Below are positions 54,090 to 63,057 of a stretch of 64,000 nucleotides of DNA, piece by piece (the stretch's first letter is position 1; every line of letters starts with the position of its first letter). This stretch comes from Mucilaginibacter sp. CSA2-8R. GTDB taxonomy: Bacteria > Bacteroidota > Bacteroidia > Sphingobacteriales > Sphingobacteriaceae. Below the pieces are notes generated by a model. The model was not told the origin of the DNA and did not search any database. It saw nothing but the letters and a program-made list of their open reading frames with translations. The DNA lies in NCBI RefSeq assembly GCF_038806765.1, contig NZ_CP152389.1, positions 558,001 to 622,000 on the forward strand. The letters are read 5' to 3'. Made by a program: the position numbers and the translations under genes.

Positions 54090-55151
54090 TTAAGCAACAA
54101 CGGCTTTGTCTTTTACAGCCAGTTGCCCGCAAGCGGCATCAATATCTTTTCCGCGGCTACGGCGTACGTTGGTAATAATGCCCTGTTTGCGTAAATAAGC
54201 GGCAAATGCATCAATTTTATCTTCCCCGGCGTTTAAAAAGTCGGCAAACGAGATTGGGTTGTACTCAATAATATTAACCTTGCAGGGCAGGTGCTTACAA
54301 AACCTGGCCAGTTCCATGGCATCCTGTAATTCATCATTAAAATTATGAAATACGATATACTCGTAGGTAACCGGGTTTTTAGTTTTGTTATAATAGTACT
54401 TTAAAGCTTCGGCCAGTGCTTTAAGCGAGTTTTGCTCGTTAATAGGCATAATCTGGTTACGCTTTTCATCGTTGGCAGCGTGCAGGGATAAGGCCAAATT
54501 AAATTTTACCTGGTCGTCGCCCAGCTTTTTAATCATCTTGGCAATACCGGCGGTAGAAACTGTAATTCTTTTAGCAGCCATGTTCAAGCCATCCTCGGCA
54601 GTAATGCGCTCAATAGATTTAAGTACATTGCTGTAATTAAGCAACGGTTCGCCCATGCCCATATATACGATGTTGGTGAGCGGAATATTATAGTTTTGCT
54701 GTGCTTGCTGGCTTAACAGCACAACCTGATCATAAATTTCGTCGGGGTTAAGATTGCGCTTACGATCCATATACCCGGTAGCGCAAAACTTACAGGTAAG
54801 GCTGCAGCCTACCTGAGACGATACGCAGGCCGTCATGCGCTCGGTGGTTGGAATTAAAACTCCTTCAATTAAATGAGTGTCGTATAATTTAAAAGAATTT
54901 TTTATAGTTTTATCCGCGCTAAACTGTGAGGTGTTAATCACCGCATGATTGATGGTAAAATGCTCATCCAGTTTTTTGCGAAGTTCTTTTGAAATATTGC
55001 TCATGTCCTCAAAAGAAAAGCATGATTTTTTCCAAAGCCACTCATAAACTTGTTTAGCCCTGAAGCCTCTTTCGCCCAGGTTTACAAATTGCTGAGTAAG
55101 AGCTTCCAAGCTCAAGCTACGGATATCAGTTTTACTGTTGCTTGCATTCAC
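54090..55151 (-). CDS. rlmN: 23S rRNA (adenine(2503)-C(2))-methyltransferase
   Basis: 353-residue radical-SAM enzyme that methylates A2503 of 23S rRNA (and A37 of some tRNAs). The 4Fe-4S motif CKFCATGYMDRKRN follows the second conserved segment ACVSSQVGCSLTCKF (near residues 108-125), and the methyl-carrying catalytic Cys is in DAACGQLAV close to the C-terminus. MGMGEPLLNY and NLALSLHAANDEKRNQIMPI are also typical. The upstream region (159 bases) separates it from the divergent amidohydrolase. Confidence 0.96.
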   Translation of the reverse strand: MNASNSKTDIRSLSLEALTQQFVNLGERGFRAKQVYEWLWKKSCFSFEDMSNISKELRKKLDEHFTINHAVINTSQFSADKTIKNSFKLYDTHLIEGVLIPTTERMTACVSSQVGCSLTCKFCATGYMDRKRNLNPDEIYDQVVLLSQQAQQNYNIPLTNIVYMGMGEPLLNYSNVLKSIERITAEDGLNMAAKRITVSTAGIAKMIKKLGDDQVKFNLALSLHAANDEKRNQIMPINEQNSLKALAEALKYYYNKTKNPVTYEYIVFHNFNDELQDAMELARFCKHLPCKVNIIEYNPISFADFLNAGEDKIDAFAAYLRKQGIITNVRRSRGKDIDAACGQLAVKDKAVVA

Positions 55152-55300
55152 AATACAAATGTAAACAAAAAATACCCTGCTACCTTTGTTGGCAAGTTTT
55201 TGAATTGTAAAATTAAAAACAACAACTTAAAGTTAATTGTAATAATGTTTTTTAATAACATTACATTTAAGCTTAATGATGGGTGAGGGTGAATGATAAA

Positions 55301-55316
55301 TTTCATTTAAATGAAA
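55301..55316. repeat. Perfect 16-base palindrome covering the amidohydrolase start
   Basis: TTTCATTTAAATGAAA reads the same on both strands and contains the start ATG (55311-55313). A second repeat (TAATGTT / AACATTA, 55243-55263) lies upstream in the same 159-base divergent region. Confidence 0.6.
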
Positions 55317-56474
55317 AGTTTTAAAGCCGATTACGTTTTTCCTGTAAGTGCCGATCCGATAAAAAATGGAATAGTTACCGTTGATGATTACGGTAAGATT
55401 ATCTCAGTCAGTACTCATGCCCTTCCCGATGCACCAGTGGAACAGCTTAGTGGCATTATATGCCCCGGGTTTGTAAATACGCACTGTCACCTCGAGTTGT
55501 CGCATCTTAAAAATTTAACTCCCCGGCAAACGGGTTTAGTAGAGTTTATTAAATCAGTACAGCAATTGCGTGGTGCCAGCGAAGACGTGGTAACCCAAGC
55601 TGCGCTTGCTGCTGATGAAGAAATGTATAACAATGGCATTGTAGCCGTTGGCGACATATCTAACAGCATTAACAGCCTGGAAGCAAAAAAGCAAAGCAAG
55701 CTATACTACCACACCTTTGTTGAGGTGTTTAGCTTTTTGCCCGAGCGGGCCGAAGAGGCTTTTGAAAACGCTTTAGAGCTTCAAAAACAGTTTAAGCCAC
55801 TGGCTGCCTCTATTACACCGCACGCTCCATACTCAGTTTCAAAAGATTTATTCAGGCTCATTAAAAACTATAGTGATGCCAACGAAAATCTGCAGAGCAT
55901 ACACAACCAGGAGTGCGAAGACGAGAATAAGTTTTACAGATATAAACTTGGTGCTTTTAACGACCTGTATAAAACCTTAGGGATAGACATCAGCTATTTT
56001 AAACCTCAGGCCCGAAACTCTATACAATCGGTATTGCCGCTCTTAAGCAGCCGGCAAAATATACTGATGGTACATAATACGTGTACCAACTTAAAAGATA
56101 TATATTTTATTAAACGTTTCGACCGCAAAATTAACTGGTGTTTCTGTCCGTCGGCTAATCTTTTTATTGAAGGGCGTTTACCTAAAATAGATCTGTTTGT
56201 AGATGAGGGCTTCAATATTACTTTAGGAACAGATAGCCTGGCCTCAAATGATAAGCTTTGTATTTTAAGCGAAATGCGCATTTTACAGCAGCGTTTTCCG
56301 GCTTTAAGCACAGCTATGTTATTAGAATGGGCTACTATAAACGGCGCCAAATTTTTAGGAATCGACGACGAAATTGGTACACTGGAGGTTGGTAAAGCTC
56401 CCGGGTTAAATTTGATTACCGGCTTAGACGGTTTGAAAATTACGGACAGCACCGAGGTAAGGCGCCTACTTTAA
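55311..56474 (+). CDS. Amidohydrolase family protein (aminohydrolase-like)
   Basis: 387 residues. CPGFVNTHCHLELSHLKNLT (about residues 53-72) holds the HxH metal motif; later TPHAPYSVSKDLF, MVHNTCTNLKD (His) and LGTDSLASNDKLCILSEM (Asp, about 303-320) complete the TIM-barrel metal site. This is the Atz/Trz group of deaminases. Aminodeoxyfutalosine deaminase of the menaquinone pathway is a close candidate in this phylum, but no mqn gene is adjacent. The start codon sits in a palindrome. Confidence 0.78.
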   Translation: MKSFKADYVFPVSADPIKNGIVTVDDYGKIISVSTHALPDAPVEQLSGIICPGFVNTHCHLELSHLKNLTPRQTGLVEFIKSVQQLRGASEDVVTQAALAADEEMYNNGIVAVGDISNSINSLEAKKQSKLYYHTFVEVFSFLPERAEEAFENALELQKQFKPLAASITPHAPYSVSKDLFRLIKNYSDANENLQSIHNQECEDENKFYRYKLGAFNDLYKTLGIDISYFKPQARNSIQSVLPLLSSRQNILMVHNTCTNLKDIYFIKRFDRKINWCFCPSANLFIEGRLPKIDLFVDEGFNITLGTDSLASNDKLCILSEMRILQQRFPALSTAMLLEWATINGAKFLGIDDEIGTLEVGKAPGLNLITGLDGLKITDSTEVRRLL

Positions 56475-56528
56475 ATTGCTTTTAATTATTGTATAAGCCG
56501 TATAATTGCACTTGAAATTTTACCGGCT

Positions 56529-56804
56529 ATGATTAAGCATTTAGATATTACCGTGCGGGGAAAGGTGCAGGGCGTGTTTTACAGAGCCAGCACTAAAGCT
56601 GTTGCCGACCAGTTAGGCGTTAAAGGCTGCGTAAAAAACATGCCTGACGGTAACGTATTTATTGAAGCCGAAGCAGAAGCTACTTTGCTTGACATGTTTT
56701 TAGAGTGGTGCCACGAAGGGCCTGAAAGGGCACGTGTAACTGCTGTTGAAAGCCAGGGAGGCGAGTTAAAAAACTATCGTAACTTTGAGGTAGTAAAAAG
56801 GTAA
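56529..56804 (+). CDS. Acylphosphatase
   Basis: 91-residue enzyme that hydrolyses carboxyl-phosphate bonds. VRGKVQGVFYRASTKAVADQ near residues 9-28 has the catalytic Arg, and GCVKNMPDGNVFIEAEAE near 32-49 the catalytic Asn, so both active-site residues are present. It is a small gene 54 bases after the amidohydrolase; the physiological substrate is not known. Confidence 0.92.
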   Translation: MIKHLDITVRGKVQGVFYRASTKAVADQLGVKGCVKNMPDGNVFIEAEAEATLLDMFLEWCHEGPERARVTAVESQGGELKNYRNFEVVKR

Positions 56805-56850
56805 GCGGTTTTAAAGAAGGGGAAACGAATTTGAACGCTCGATCAGCATC

Positions 56851-58392
56851 TTGAATATTCCTCTTGTAGCAAAGCCTGCATTAGTCAAATCAATCAAGCA
56901 TTTATTTAATTTGTCAACTGCCAAAAAATTTGCCGGACAAACCGCGGTCTATGGTTTAACTACTATAGCCGGCCGGACTTTAAATTTCTTTTTAACCTCG
57001 CTTTATACCCGGGCTTACACACCCCGTACTTACGCCATTTTTGGTAATATGTTTAGTTGGGCATCCATGCTCAACGCATTATTGGCCTTCGGTATGGAAA
57101 CTACTTACTTTCGTTATTTAAACAAGCACAGCGATAATAAACAGCAAGTATACAATAACTCTTTTGCCGCTATATTTTTGATCACTGCTTTGTTTTTGTT
57201 TTGTACTTTACCTTTTATAGATGCGATAGCCCTTTATTTGCGCATTGATACACAAACTCCATTAAAAGATTACAAAACCTATACGCTGTTCTTCATTTCA
57301 CTATTGGTTATTGATGCCTGGTGTGTAATTCCGTTCGCAAAGTTAAGGGCCGATGGCCGGCCCGGAAGGTTCGGGCTTTTAAAGCTAATTAATATTTTTG
57401 TCTTTATCGGCTTAAACTTAGTGTTCATCTTGGTGTTGCCTTACATTATTGAACATAAACTGGCCGGAACAGCATGGTTGCAATCATGGTTTAGGCCGGG
57501 ATGGTTAGGCTATGTTTTTTTATCAAACGTAATTGCAAGCTTAATTACCCTGATTTTATTACTGCCCGAATTGCTGAAGATTAAGCCTGATTTTGACGGG
57601 CCGATGTTTAAGGAAATGCTTAGTTATAGCTGGCCTATACTGGTGGCTAATTTTTCGTTTATTATTAATGAAAATTTAGACAAGATATTGATTGGGAAAA
57701 TTCTTCCTGAAAATATTGGCAGCGTTCAGCTGGCGGTATATAATGCGTGCGCAAAAATTGCTATTTTTTTAAATCTGTTTGTACAGGCGTTCAGGCTTGG
57801 GGCCGAGCCCTTCTTTTTTAACCGCGCAAAAAGAGAAAACGCAACAGGGGCTTATGCACAAATTATGAACTATTTTGTGGTTGCGGTTTCTGTTATTTTT
57901 GTAGCTCTTGTTGCCAATATTCAACTGCTTAAATACTTCATTGGTCAGTCGTACTGGTCAGGATTAGACGTGGTGCCCATTTTGTTGTTCGGTTATGTGA
58001 GTTTAGGTATATACATGAATTTATCTATCTGGTATAAACTGTCTGACCAAACCAAGTATGGGCTATATATATCGGGGGTTGGCGCTATTGTAACCATTTT
58101 GTTAAATGTCATGTTTATCCCAAAGTTTGGCTACATGGCTTCTGCATGGGCCTCGCTGACTGCATACACTACCATGATGGTGCTTTCTTACTTCTGGGGG
58201 CAAAAAAACTATCCTATCCCTTATAATGTTAAAAAGAACCTCGCTTATCTTATAAGTGCTGTCATTGTTGTATTTTTATCATTCACGGTATTTCATCGTA
58301 ATTTAATTATTGGCAATTTATTGCTGATTTTGTTTGCAGGGGTTGCCTTTATGGCCGAACGTAAACAGATAATGGCCATACTCAGAAAATAA
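56851..58392 (+). CDS. Oligosaccharide flippase family protein
   Basis: 513 residues, highly hydrophobic with about 14 helices; MOP-superfamily polysaccharide flippase. KKFAGQTAVYGLTTIAGRTL near residues 25-44, SLYTRAYTPRTYAIFGNMFS and NFSFIINENLDKILIGKILP near 268-287 are typical. It uses TTG: no ATG appears in the first 60 codons and the protein aligns with the family only from near this point. Its stop is followed immediately by dut, in a gene order that recurs in Bacteroidota. Confidence 0.85.
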   Translation: MNIPLVAKPALVKSIKHLFNLSTAKKFAGQTAVYGLTTIAGRTLNFFLTSLYTRAYTPRTYAIFGNMFSWASMLNALLAFGMETTYFRYLNKHSDNKQQVYNNSFAAIFLITALFLFCTLPFIDAIALYLRIDTQTPLKDYKTYTLFFISLLVIDAWCVIPFAKLRADGRPGRFGLLKLINIFVFIGLNLVFILVLPYIIEHKLAGTAWLQSWFRPGWLGYVFLSNVIASLITLILLLPELLKIKPDFDGPMFKEMLSYSWPILVANFSFIINENLDKILIGKILPENIGSVQLAVYNACAKIAIFLNLFVQAFRLGAEPFFFNRAKRENATGAYAQIMNYFVVAVSVIFVALVANIQLLKYFIGQSYWSGLDVVPILLFGYVSLGIYMNLSIWYKLSDQTKYGLYISGVGAIVTILLNVMFIPKFGYMASAWASLTAYTTMMVLSYFWGQKNYPIPYNVKKNLAYLISAVIVVFLSFTVFHRNLIIGNLLLILFAGVAFMAERKQIMAILRK

Positions 58393-58827
58393 ATGATCAT
58401 CAGAATTATCAATAACTCAAAAAATAATTTACCAGCTTATGAAACGCTGCATGCCGCTGGCATGGATTTGCGTGCCGATGTCGAAGAAACTATAGTTCTG
58501 AAACCTATGGAGCGTAAACTGATTCCAACCGGGCTGCATATAGAACTGCCGGAAAGTTTTGAAGCACAGATACGTCCGCGCAGTGGTTTAGCGTTTAAGC
58601 ATGGTATAGGCATTGTTAATTCGCCGGGTACGGTTGATGCTGATTATCGAGGCGAAATCAAAGTGCTGTTGATTAATTTTTCGGATACCGATTTTGAGAT
58701 CAACACCGGCGACAGGATAGCGCAGATGGTGGTTGCCAAGCACGAAAAAGTAGAGTGGGCGCAGGTAGAGGTGCTTACCGAAACATCACGCGGTACAGGT
58801 GGTTACGGGCATACAGGTATAGGTTAA
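58393..58827 (+). CDS. dut: dUTP diphosphatase
   Basis: 144 residues; trimeric enzyme converting dUTP to dUMP. All family motifs are present: [21 protein letters not shown] (motif II), [11 protein letters not shown] (motif III), GDRIAQMVV and C-terminal [12 protein letters not shown] (motif V, glycine-rich arm). It is directly after the flippase and 4 bases before the TPR gene. Confidence 0.97.
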   Translation: MIIRIINNSKNNLPAYETLHAAGMDLRADVEETIVLKPMERKLIPTGLHIELPESFEAQIRPRSGLAFKHGIGIVNSPGTVDADYRGEIKVLLINFSDTDFEINTGDRIAQMVVAKHEKVEWAQVEVLTETSRGTGGYGHTGIG

Positions 58828-58831
58828 AATA

Positions 58832-60562
58832 ATGATAAAGGTGAGGTATTGGAGTTGGATATTGTTGCTGTCGCCGTTGGTGGCCGCTGCACAAGGCAGT
58901 AGCCGCGGCAGTATTGCGCAGCCGGGGCGCAGGCCTGTAACCTCGTCAGATAGTATTGCCATACAGCAGCTTTACTTTGAGGCCATGCGCAAAAAAACTA
59001 TCGAAGACCCAAGAGGTGCCACTGAACTTTTTTCGCGGGTTTTACAGATGGATGCTACTAACGATGCTGCCATGTATCAATTAGCGACCCTCAAAAAGCT
59101 GCAAAACAACCAACCCGAAGTGCAGCAACTCCTCGAAAACGCTGTTGCCTTAAAACCTAACAACCAATGGTACTGGGTAGCCCTGGCCGACAGCTACGAA
59201 AAAACCAACGACATTAAAAAGTTGGAGCATGTGTTTGACGAACTTCTGCGTATAAACCCTGATAAGCCCGATTTTTATTTTGACAAAGCTAATGCTCTCT
59301 ATATTGAAAAGAGATATGACGAGGCATTGGCGGTTTATACTAAGCTTGAACAGATAACTGGTTTAAATGACGAATTAGCTGCCGGCAGACAAAAAATATA
59401 TTTAAGGCAGGGTAAATTAGATTTGGCAGCCGCTGAAATTGAGCGCTTGCTGGCCAATAATCCCGACCAGGTTAGATATTACCTGATGCTGGGCGAAATT
59501 TACAACACTAACAACCAGACAGATAAAGCACTAAAAGTATTGCAACGGGCGGAATCCATCAGCCCGGAAAATGGTATGCTGCACCTGGCCTTGGCAGACG
59601 CTTACCGTGGTAAAAAAGAATACGATACCAGCTTTAAACAATTGCAGTTGGCTTTTGCCGCCCCTAATTTAGATGTAGAGCAAAAGGTACGCATTGTTAT
59701 GGGGTATATACCAAAGTTTCCCGACGCTAATGCCAAAGCCAGTGCTTTAGCCTTGAGCCGCATAGCAGCCGAGGTGCATTCTAATGATGCCAAAGCACAG
59801 GCCGTGTATGCCGACATGCTTGCCCAAAACAATATGTTTAAAGAGGCTAAAGATGTTTACAAAAAATCTGTGAAGCTTAACGGTGATATTTATATGGTGC
59901 ACGAGCAACTGGTAAGGCTCGAGTTAGGCGAGAGCGCATGGGATGAAGCAATTAAGGATGGTGAAAATGCCTTGTCTCTATTTCCTAATCAGGCTTGGAT
60001 GAACTATTTGGTAGCGGTAGCTTACCTGCAAAAAAAGAGTGCTGCAAAAGCATTAAGTTATCTTAAAAACGCGGTGGCGCTGCAAACTGATGATAAAGAT
60101 TTATCTGCACAAAGCTATGCGACCCTTGGAGATTGCTATCACGAATTAAAGGATAACAGCCAGTCGGATGCAGCTTATGATAAGTCGCTAAGTTTTAATC
60201 CTGATAACGCTTACACGTTAAACAACTACGCATATTATCTGTCTATGCGTAACGAGCAGCTCGATAAGGCAGCCCAAATGTCAAAACACACGATAGACCT
60301 GCAACCCAACACGGCATCTTTTGAAGATACCTATGCCTGGATATTATTTAAGCAGAAGAAATATGTGGATGCCAGGCAGTGGATTGAAAAAGCCATGCAG
60401 CACAGTAAAAACAATGCAACACAAACAGAACATTTAGGTGATATCCTGTTTTATTTGGGCAGTACCGAAGCTGCAGTACAAAATTGGAAAAAAGCAAAGG
60501 AGTACGGTTCAAAATCGGCTCTTTTAGATCGAAAAATTAATGAGAAAAAATATATTGAATAA
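58832..60562 (+). CDS. Tetratricopeptide repeat protein, exported
   Basis: 576 residues with a signal peptide (ends near VAAAQGSS, residue 20) and about twelve TPR units, for example MYQLATLKKLQNNQPEVQQL, WYWVALADSYEKTNDIKKLE and YTLNNYAYYLSMRNEQLDKA. TPRs form protein-binding superhelices; the partner is unknown. It is in the periplasm by prediction and overlaps the DUF4292 gene by 23 bases, so the two are coupled. Confidence 0.9.
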   Translation: MIKVRYWSWILLLSPLVAAAQGSSRGSIAQPGRRPVTSSDSIAIQQLYFEAMRKKTIEDPRGATELFSRVLQMDATNDAAMYQLATLKKLQNNQPEVQQLLENAVALKPNNQWYWVALADSYEKTNDIKKLEHVFDELLRINPDKPDFYFDKANALYIEKRYDEALAVYTKLEQITGLNDELAAGRQKIYLRQGKLDLAAAEIERLLANNPDQVRYYLMLGEIYNTNNQTDKALKVLQRAESISPENGMLHLALADAYRGKKEYDTSFKQLQLAFAAPNLDVEQKVRIVMGYIPKFPDANAKASALALSRIAAEVHSNDAKAQAVYADMLAQNNMFKEAKDVYKKSVKLNGDIYMVHEQLVRLELGESAWDEAIKDGENALSLFPNQAWMNYLVAVAYLQKKSAAKALSYLKNAVALQTDDKDLSAQSYATLGDCYHELKDNSQSDAAYDKSLSFNPDNAYTLNNYAYYLSMRNEQLDKAAQMSKHTIDLQPNTASFEDTYAWILFKQKKYVDARQWIEKAMQHSKNNATQTEHLGDILFYLGSTEAAVQNWKKAKEYGSKSALLDRKINEKKYIE

Positions 60563-61337
60563 GCTGCTAATCGTTTTAAGCGTAGCGGCATTGTTTGGCT
60601 GTAAAGCAAAAAAGCAATTGGTGGTGCGTAAAGCCGACTCAACTGTTACGGTGGCACCTACCGTCAATCCGGCATTAGCGAAGATAGCAGCGGTTAAAGA
60701 AAAGCAGGTGGTTTTTAATACTTTTTCTGGGCGGGCCAAAACCAAGCTGGCTATTGATGGGAAAAGTAATGATGTTACCCTGAATATACGTATACAGCAC
60801 ACTAAAAAAATATGGGTATCCATAACAGCCATATTAGGTGTTGAAGTGGCTCGTGCTCTAATTACGCCTGATAGTATATTGGTTATCAACAGGCTGCAAG
60901 GCGTTTACATAAAAAAGCCTTTCAGTTATATATATAATTATGCCAGCCGGCAGGTAAACTACCAAACGGTTGAGTCTTTACTGATAGGCAATCCGATACC
61001 TGATTTATTGAACGAGAACAGCAAAGTAACTACCGGTGCTAACGGTAATACTACCCTGAGCGGAAACCTGCAGAATATTATATACAGCTTGTTGATTGGC
61101 CCCGATTATAAAGTTACCCAAACCAGTTTAAATAACGCTGCAGCCGGGCAGTCGTTACAAGTAAGTAACAGTCAGTTTGTTCAGGCCGATAGTCGTATTA
61201 TCCCGTCGCAAATTAATATCACATCTACCGTAAAAAATAGAAACATCCAGGCCGAGCTGCAGTATAACCGCACTGAATTTAATCAACCGCTCGAATATCC
61301 GTTTAGTATTCCGGATAGATTTTCACCTGCCAATTAA
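60540..61337 (+). CDS. DUF4292 lipoprotein (LolA/LolB-like fold suspected)
   Basis: 265 residues. Lipobox ends at Cys21 (ALFGC). The mature N-terminus FNTFSGRAKTKLAIDGKSND, then NIRIQHTKKIWVSITAILGV and ALITPDSILVINRLQGVYIKK, is the DUF4292 pattern. The GRAKTKL start and the run of amphipathic beta strands resemble LolA/LolB, the carriers of lipoproteins to the outer membrane, but this is an inference. Context: TPR gene before, EnvC-like gene 19 bases after. Confidence 0.82.
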   Translation: MRKNILNKLLIVLSVAALFGCKAKKQLVVRKADSTVTVAPTVNPALAKIAAVKEKQVVFNTFSGRAKTKLAIDGKSNDVTLNIRIQHTKKIWVSITAILGVEVARALITPDSILVINRLQGVYIKKPFSYIYNYASRQVNYQTVESLLIGNPIPDLLNENSKVTTGANGNTTLSGNLQNIIYSLLIGPDYKVTQTSLNNAAAGQSLQVSNSQFVQADSRIIPSQINITSTVKNRNIQAELQYNRTEFNQPLEYPFSIPDRFSPAN

Positions 61338-61343
61338 AATCAA

Positions 61344-61351
61344 TAATTTTG
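61344..61351 (+). promoter_or_regulatory. Predicted -7 element before the EnvC-like gene
   Basis: TAATTTTG matches TAnnTTTG exactly, ending 5 bases before the ATG at 61357. It may be an internal promoter producing an almost leaderless mRNA, or a chance match in an AT-rich gap. Confidence 0.4.
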
Positions 61352-61356
61352 GTCTG

Positions 61357-62670
61357 ATGAAATTGTTAAAGCTTGTACTGTTTTTTTTATTGTTTTTGGG
61401 TTTAGCGCAGGCAAACGCACAAAGTAGTTCTGAATTAAAACGCCGGCGCGAAAAGCTGAACAGCGAGTTAGAACAATTAAACCGCGAGCTGGAAGAAACC
61501 TCCAGAAACAAAAATGTAAGTATAAAGCAGCTTAACATTTTAAAAGCGCAGATTAGTTTGCGCGAAGAAAAAATCAATACCGTAAACTCCGAAATTCGCT
61601 TGCTAAGCAGTCAGATTAATGAGAATAGCAACACTGTCCGCACCTTGCAGGGCCAGTTAGACCAGCTTAAAAAGGAATATGCGGCAATGATTGTATTTGC
61701 CTACCACAATCAAAGCGCCTATAACAAATTGATGTTTGTGTTTGCCTCTAAAGATTTTAATCAGGCTTACAAACGCTTAAAATATCTGCAGCAATTTGGT
61801 ACCTACCGCGAGCGCCAGGCCAATACTATACAAGGCACCCAAAAAGATCTGCACGTTAAAATAAACCAGCTCGATCGTACCAAAAATGAGAAAAGTTCAC
61901 TGTTACAGGAACAGGAAAAAGAAAAAGAAACACTTGGTAAAGAACGTAACAATCAGGTTGCAGTAGTAGCTGACCTGTCAAAGCAAGCCGGACAACTTAA
62001 AAAGCAACAACGGGCAGTAATGGTTCAGCGTCGTCGCATTGATCAGCAAATTGCCGTGACCATCCGCCGCGAAATTGAAGAGGCCCGCCGTAAGGCCGAG
62101 GCCGAAGCCCGTGCGGAGGCTGCAAGGCGTGCTGCCCTGGCTGCCGAGAAAGCAAAGGCTGAAAATAAATCGGCAGCAGAGGTGGCCGTAGCTGCCAAAC
62201 CTAAAGCGATTGCCCGCAGTACCGATGCCGAAATTTTATCGGCAACGCCCGAAGCAGCTAGGTTATCTAATAACTTTTTAGGTAACCGCGGGCAATTGCC
62301 ATGGCCGGTAACCAGTGGGCAGATTATCCAAGGGTTTGGTACTTACTATACCGATGGTATCAAAAATGTTAACTTAGGCGTAGATATCAGAACAGCTCCG
62401 GGAGGGCCGGTGCGGGCCGTTTTTGAAGGTGAGGTAAGCAAAGTAGTCGATATTGAAGGTTCGTATGTGGTGGTAATTCATCATGGGGCATACTTTACCA
62501 GTTATGCCAATTTAAAGTCGGTAAGTGTAAGTTCGGGCCAAAAGGTAAGCACAAGGCAAAATATAGGCAGTGCAGCTACAGACCCGGTTACCCATGAAAC
62601 CGTTGTTAGTTTTCAGCTTTATAAAGGAAGTACGGCCGTTGATCCAAAAACATGGCTGGCATCACAATAA
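61357..62670 (+). CDS. EnvC-like murein hydrolase activator with degenerate LytM domain
   Basis: 437 residues: signal peptide (ends ANAQ, about residue 22), long coiled coil (about 22-270, with an Ala/Glu/Arg-rich part near 240-275), and a C-terminal LytM (M23) fold (about 315-437). The zinc ligands expected for an active M23 enzyme are missing: the first His is Asn339, the HxH pair reads V416-x-S418 and the YAHL His is Asn385, while Asp343 remains. E. coli EnvC has the same loss and activates amidases instead of cutting peptidoglycan. It ends the dut-TPR-DUF4292 run. Confidence 0.88.
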   Translation: MKLLKLVLFFLLFLGLAQANAQSSSELKRRREKLNSELEQLNRELEETSRNKNVSIKQLNILKAQISLREEKINTVNSEIRLLSSQINENSNTVRTLQGQLDQLKKEYAAMIVFAYHNQSAYNKLMFVFASKDFNQAYKRLKYLQQFGTYRERQANTIQGTQKDLHVKINQLDRTKNEKSSLLQEQEKEKETLGKERNNQVAVVADLSKQAGQLKKQQRAVMVQRRRIDQQIAVTIRREIEEARRKAEAEARAEAARRAALAAEKAKAENKSAAEVAVAAKPKAIARSTDAEILSATPEAARLSNNFLGNRGQLPWPVTSGQIIQGFGTYYTDGIKNVNLGVDIRTAPGGPVRAVFEGEVSKVVDIEGSYVVVIHHGAYFTSYANLKSVSVSSGQKVSTRQNIGSAATDPVTHETVVSFQLYKGSTAVDPKTWLASQ

Positions 62671-62698
62671 GTTTGAACAATCAGGAGTTATAATTGTA

Positions 62699-62706
62699 TA
62701 TATTTG
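62699..62706 (+). promoter_or_regulatory. Predicted tatA promoter (-7 element)
   Basis: TATATTTG matches TAnnTTTG exactly, ends 20 bases before the ATG at 62727, and a TTTG at 62672-62675 lies 23 bases upstream as a -33 element. This is the most complete promoter in the window. It also decides the start, because the upstream ATG at 62694 lies before it. Confidence 0.7.
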
Positions 62707-62726
62707 TATCCTTAAATAAAAAGCAT

Positions 62727-63041
62727 ATGCTCAGTTCGGTTCTATTGTTTTTGAACATCGGTACTCCCGAGTTGATACTTATTTTGTTTGCAGCCCTTTT
62801 GTTGTTTGGCGGTAACAAATTACCTGAGCTGGCACGTGGTTTGGGCAAAGGCATACGAGATTTCAAAGATGCATCAGAAGGTGTGAAGCGTGAGCTTCAT
62901 AACCAGATAAATAATTTTGATGAAAAACCGTCTGTTCCTGAAAATCGTAATTACACTGAGACAGAAACTCAACATGTTGTAACTGCCGAAAATTCTGACC
63001 TGGCAACACAGCCTGAAGTTAAAGAAAAGAAAGAATACTAA
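62727..63041 (+). CDS. tatA: Twin-arginine translocase protein TatA (first copy)
   Basis: 104 residues. An N-terminal helix (residues 3-32) contains IGTPELILILFAALLLFGGN, followed by KLPELARGLGKGIRDFKDAS, the amphipathic helix with the conserved FG and RGLG.G..dFk motif. The long tail is polar and acidic (ETETQHVVTAENSD). TatA forms the pore that exports folded proteins; tatC is not in the window. A second tatA follows after 16 bases. Confidence 0.9.
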   Translation: MLSSVLLFLNIGTPELILILFAALLLFGGNKLPELARGLGKGIRDFKDASEGVKRELHNQINNFDEKPSVPENRNYTETETQHVVTAENSDLATQPEVKEKKEY

Positions 63042-63057
63042 ATAAAATTTATCAATC

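Noticed and set aside
56006..56452. Minus-strand ORF of 148 codons in the amidohydrolase gene
   Set aside because: Antisense to the metal-binding region of a conserved enzyme; no motif or signal of its own.
56851..58392. Second flippase as MurJ (lipid II flippase)
   Set aside because: Its neighbours are dut and an EnvC-like gene, which made MurJ tempting, but the sequence looks like the general Wzx-type polysaccharide group and I see no MurJ-specific motif.
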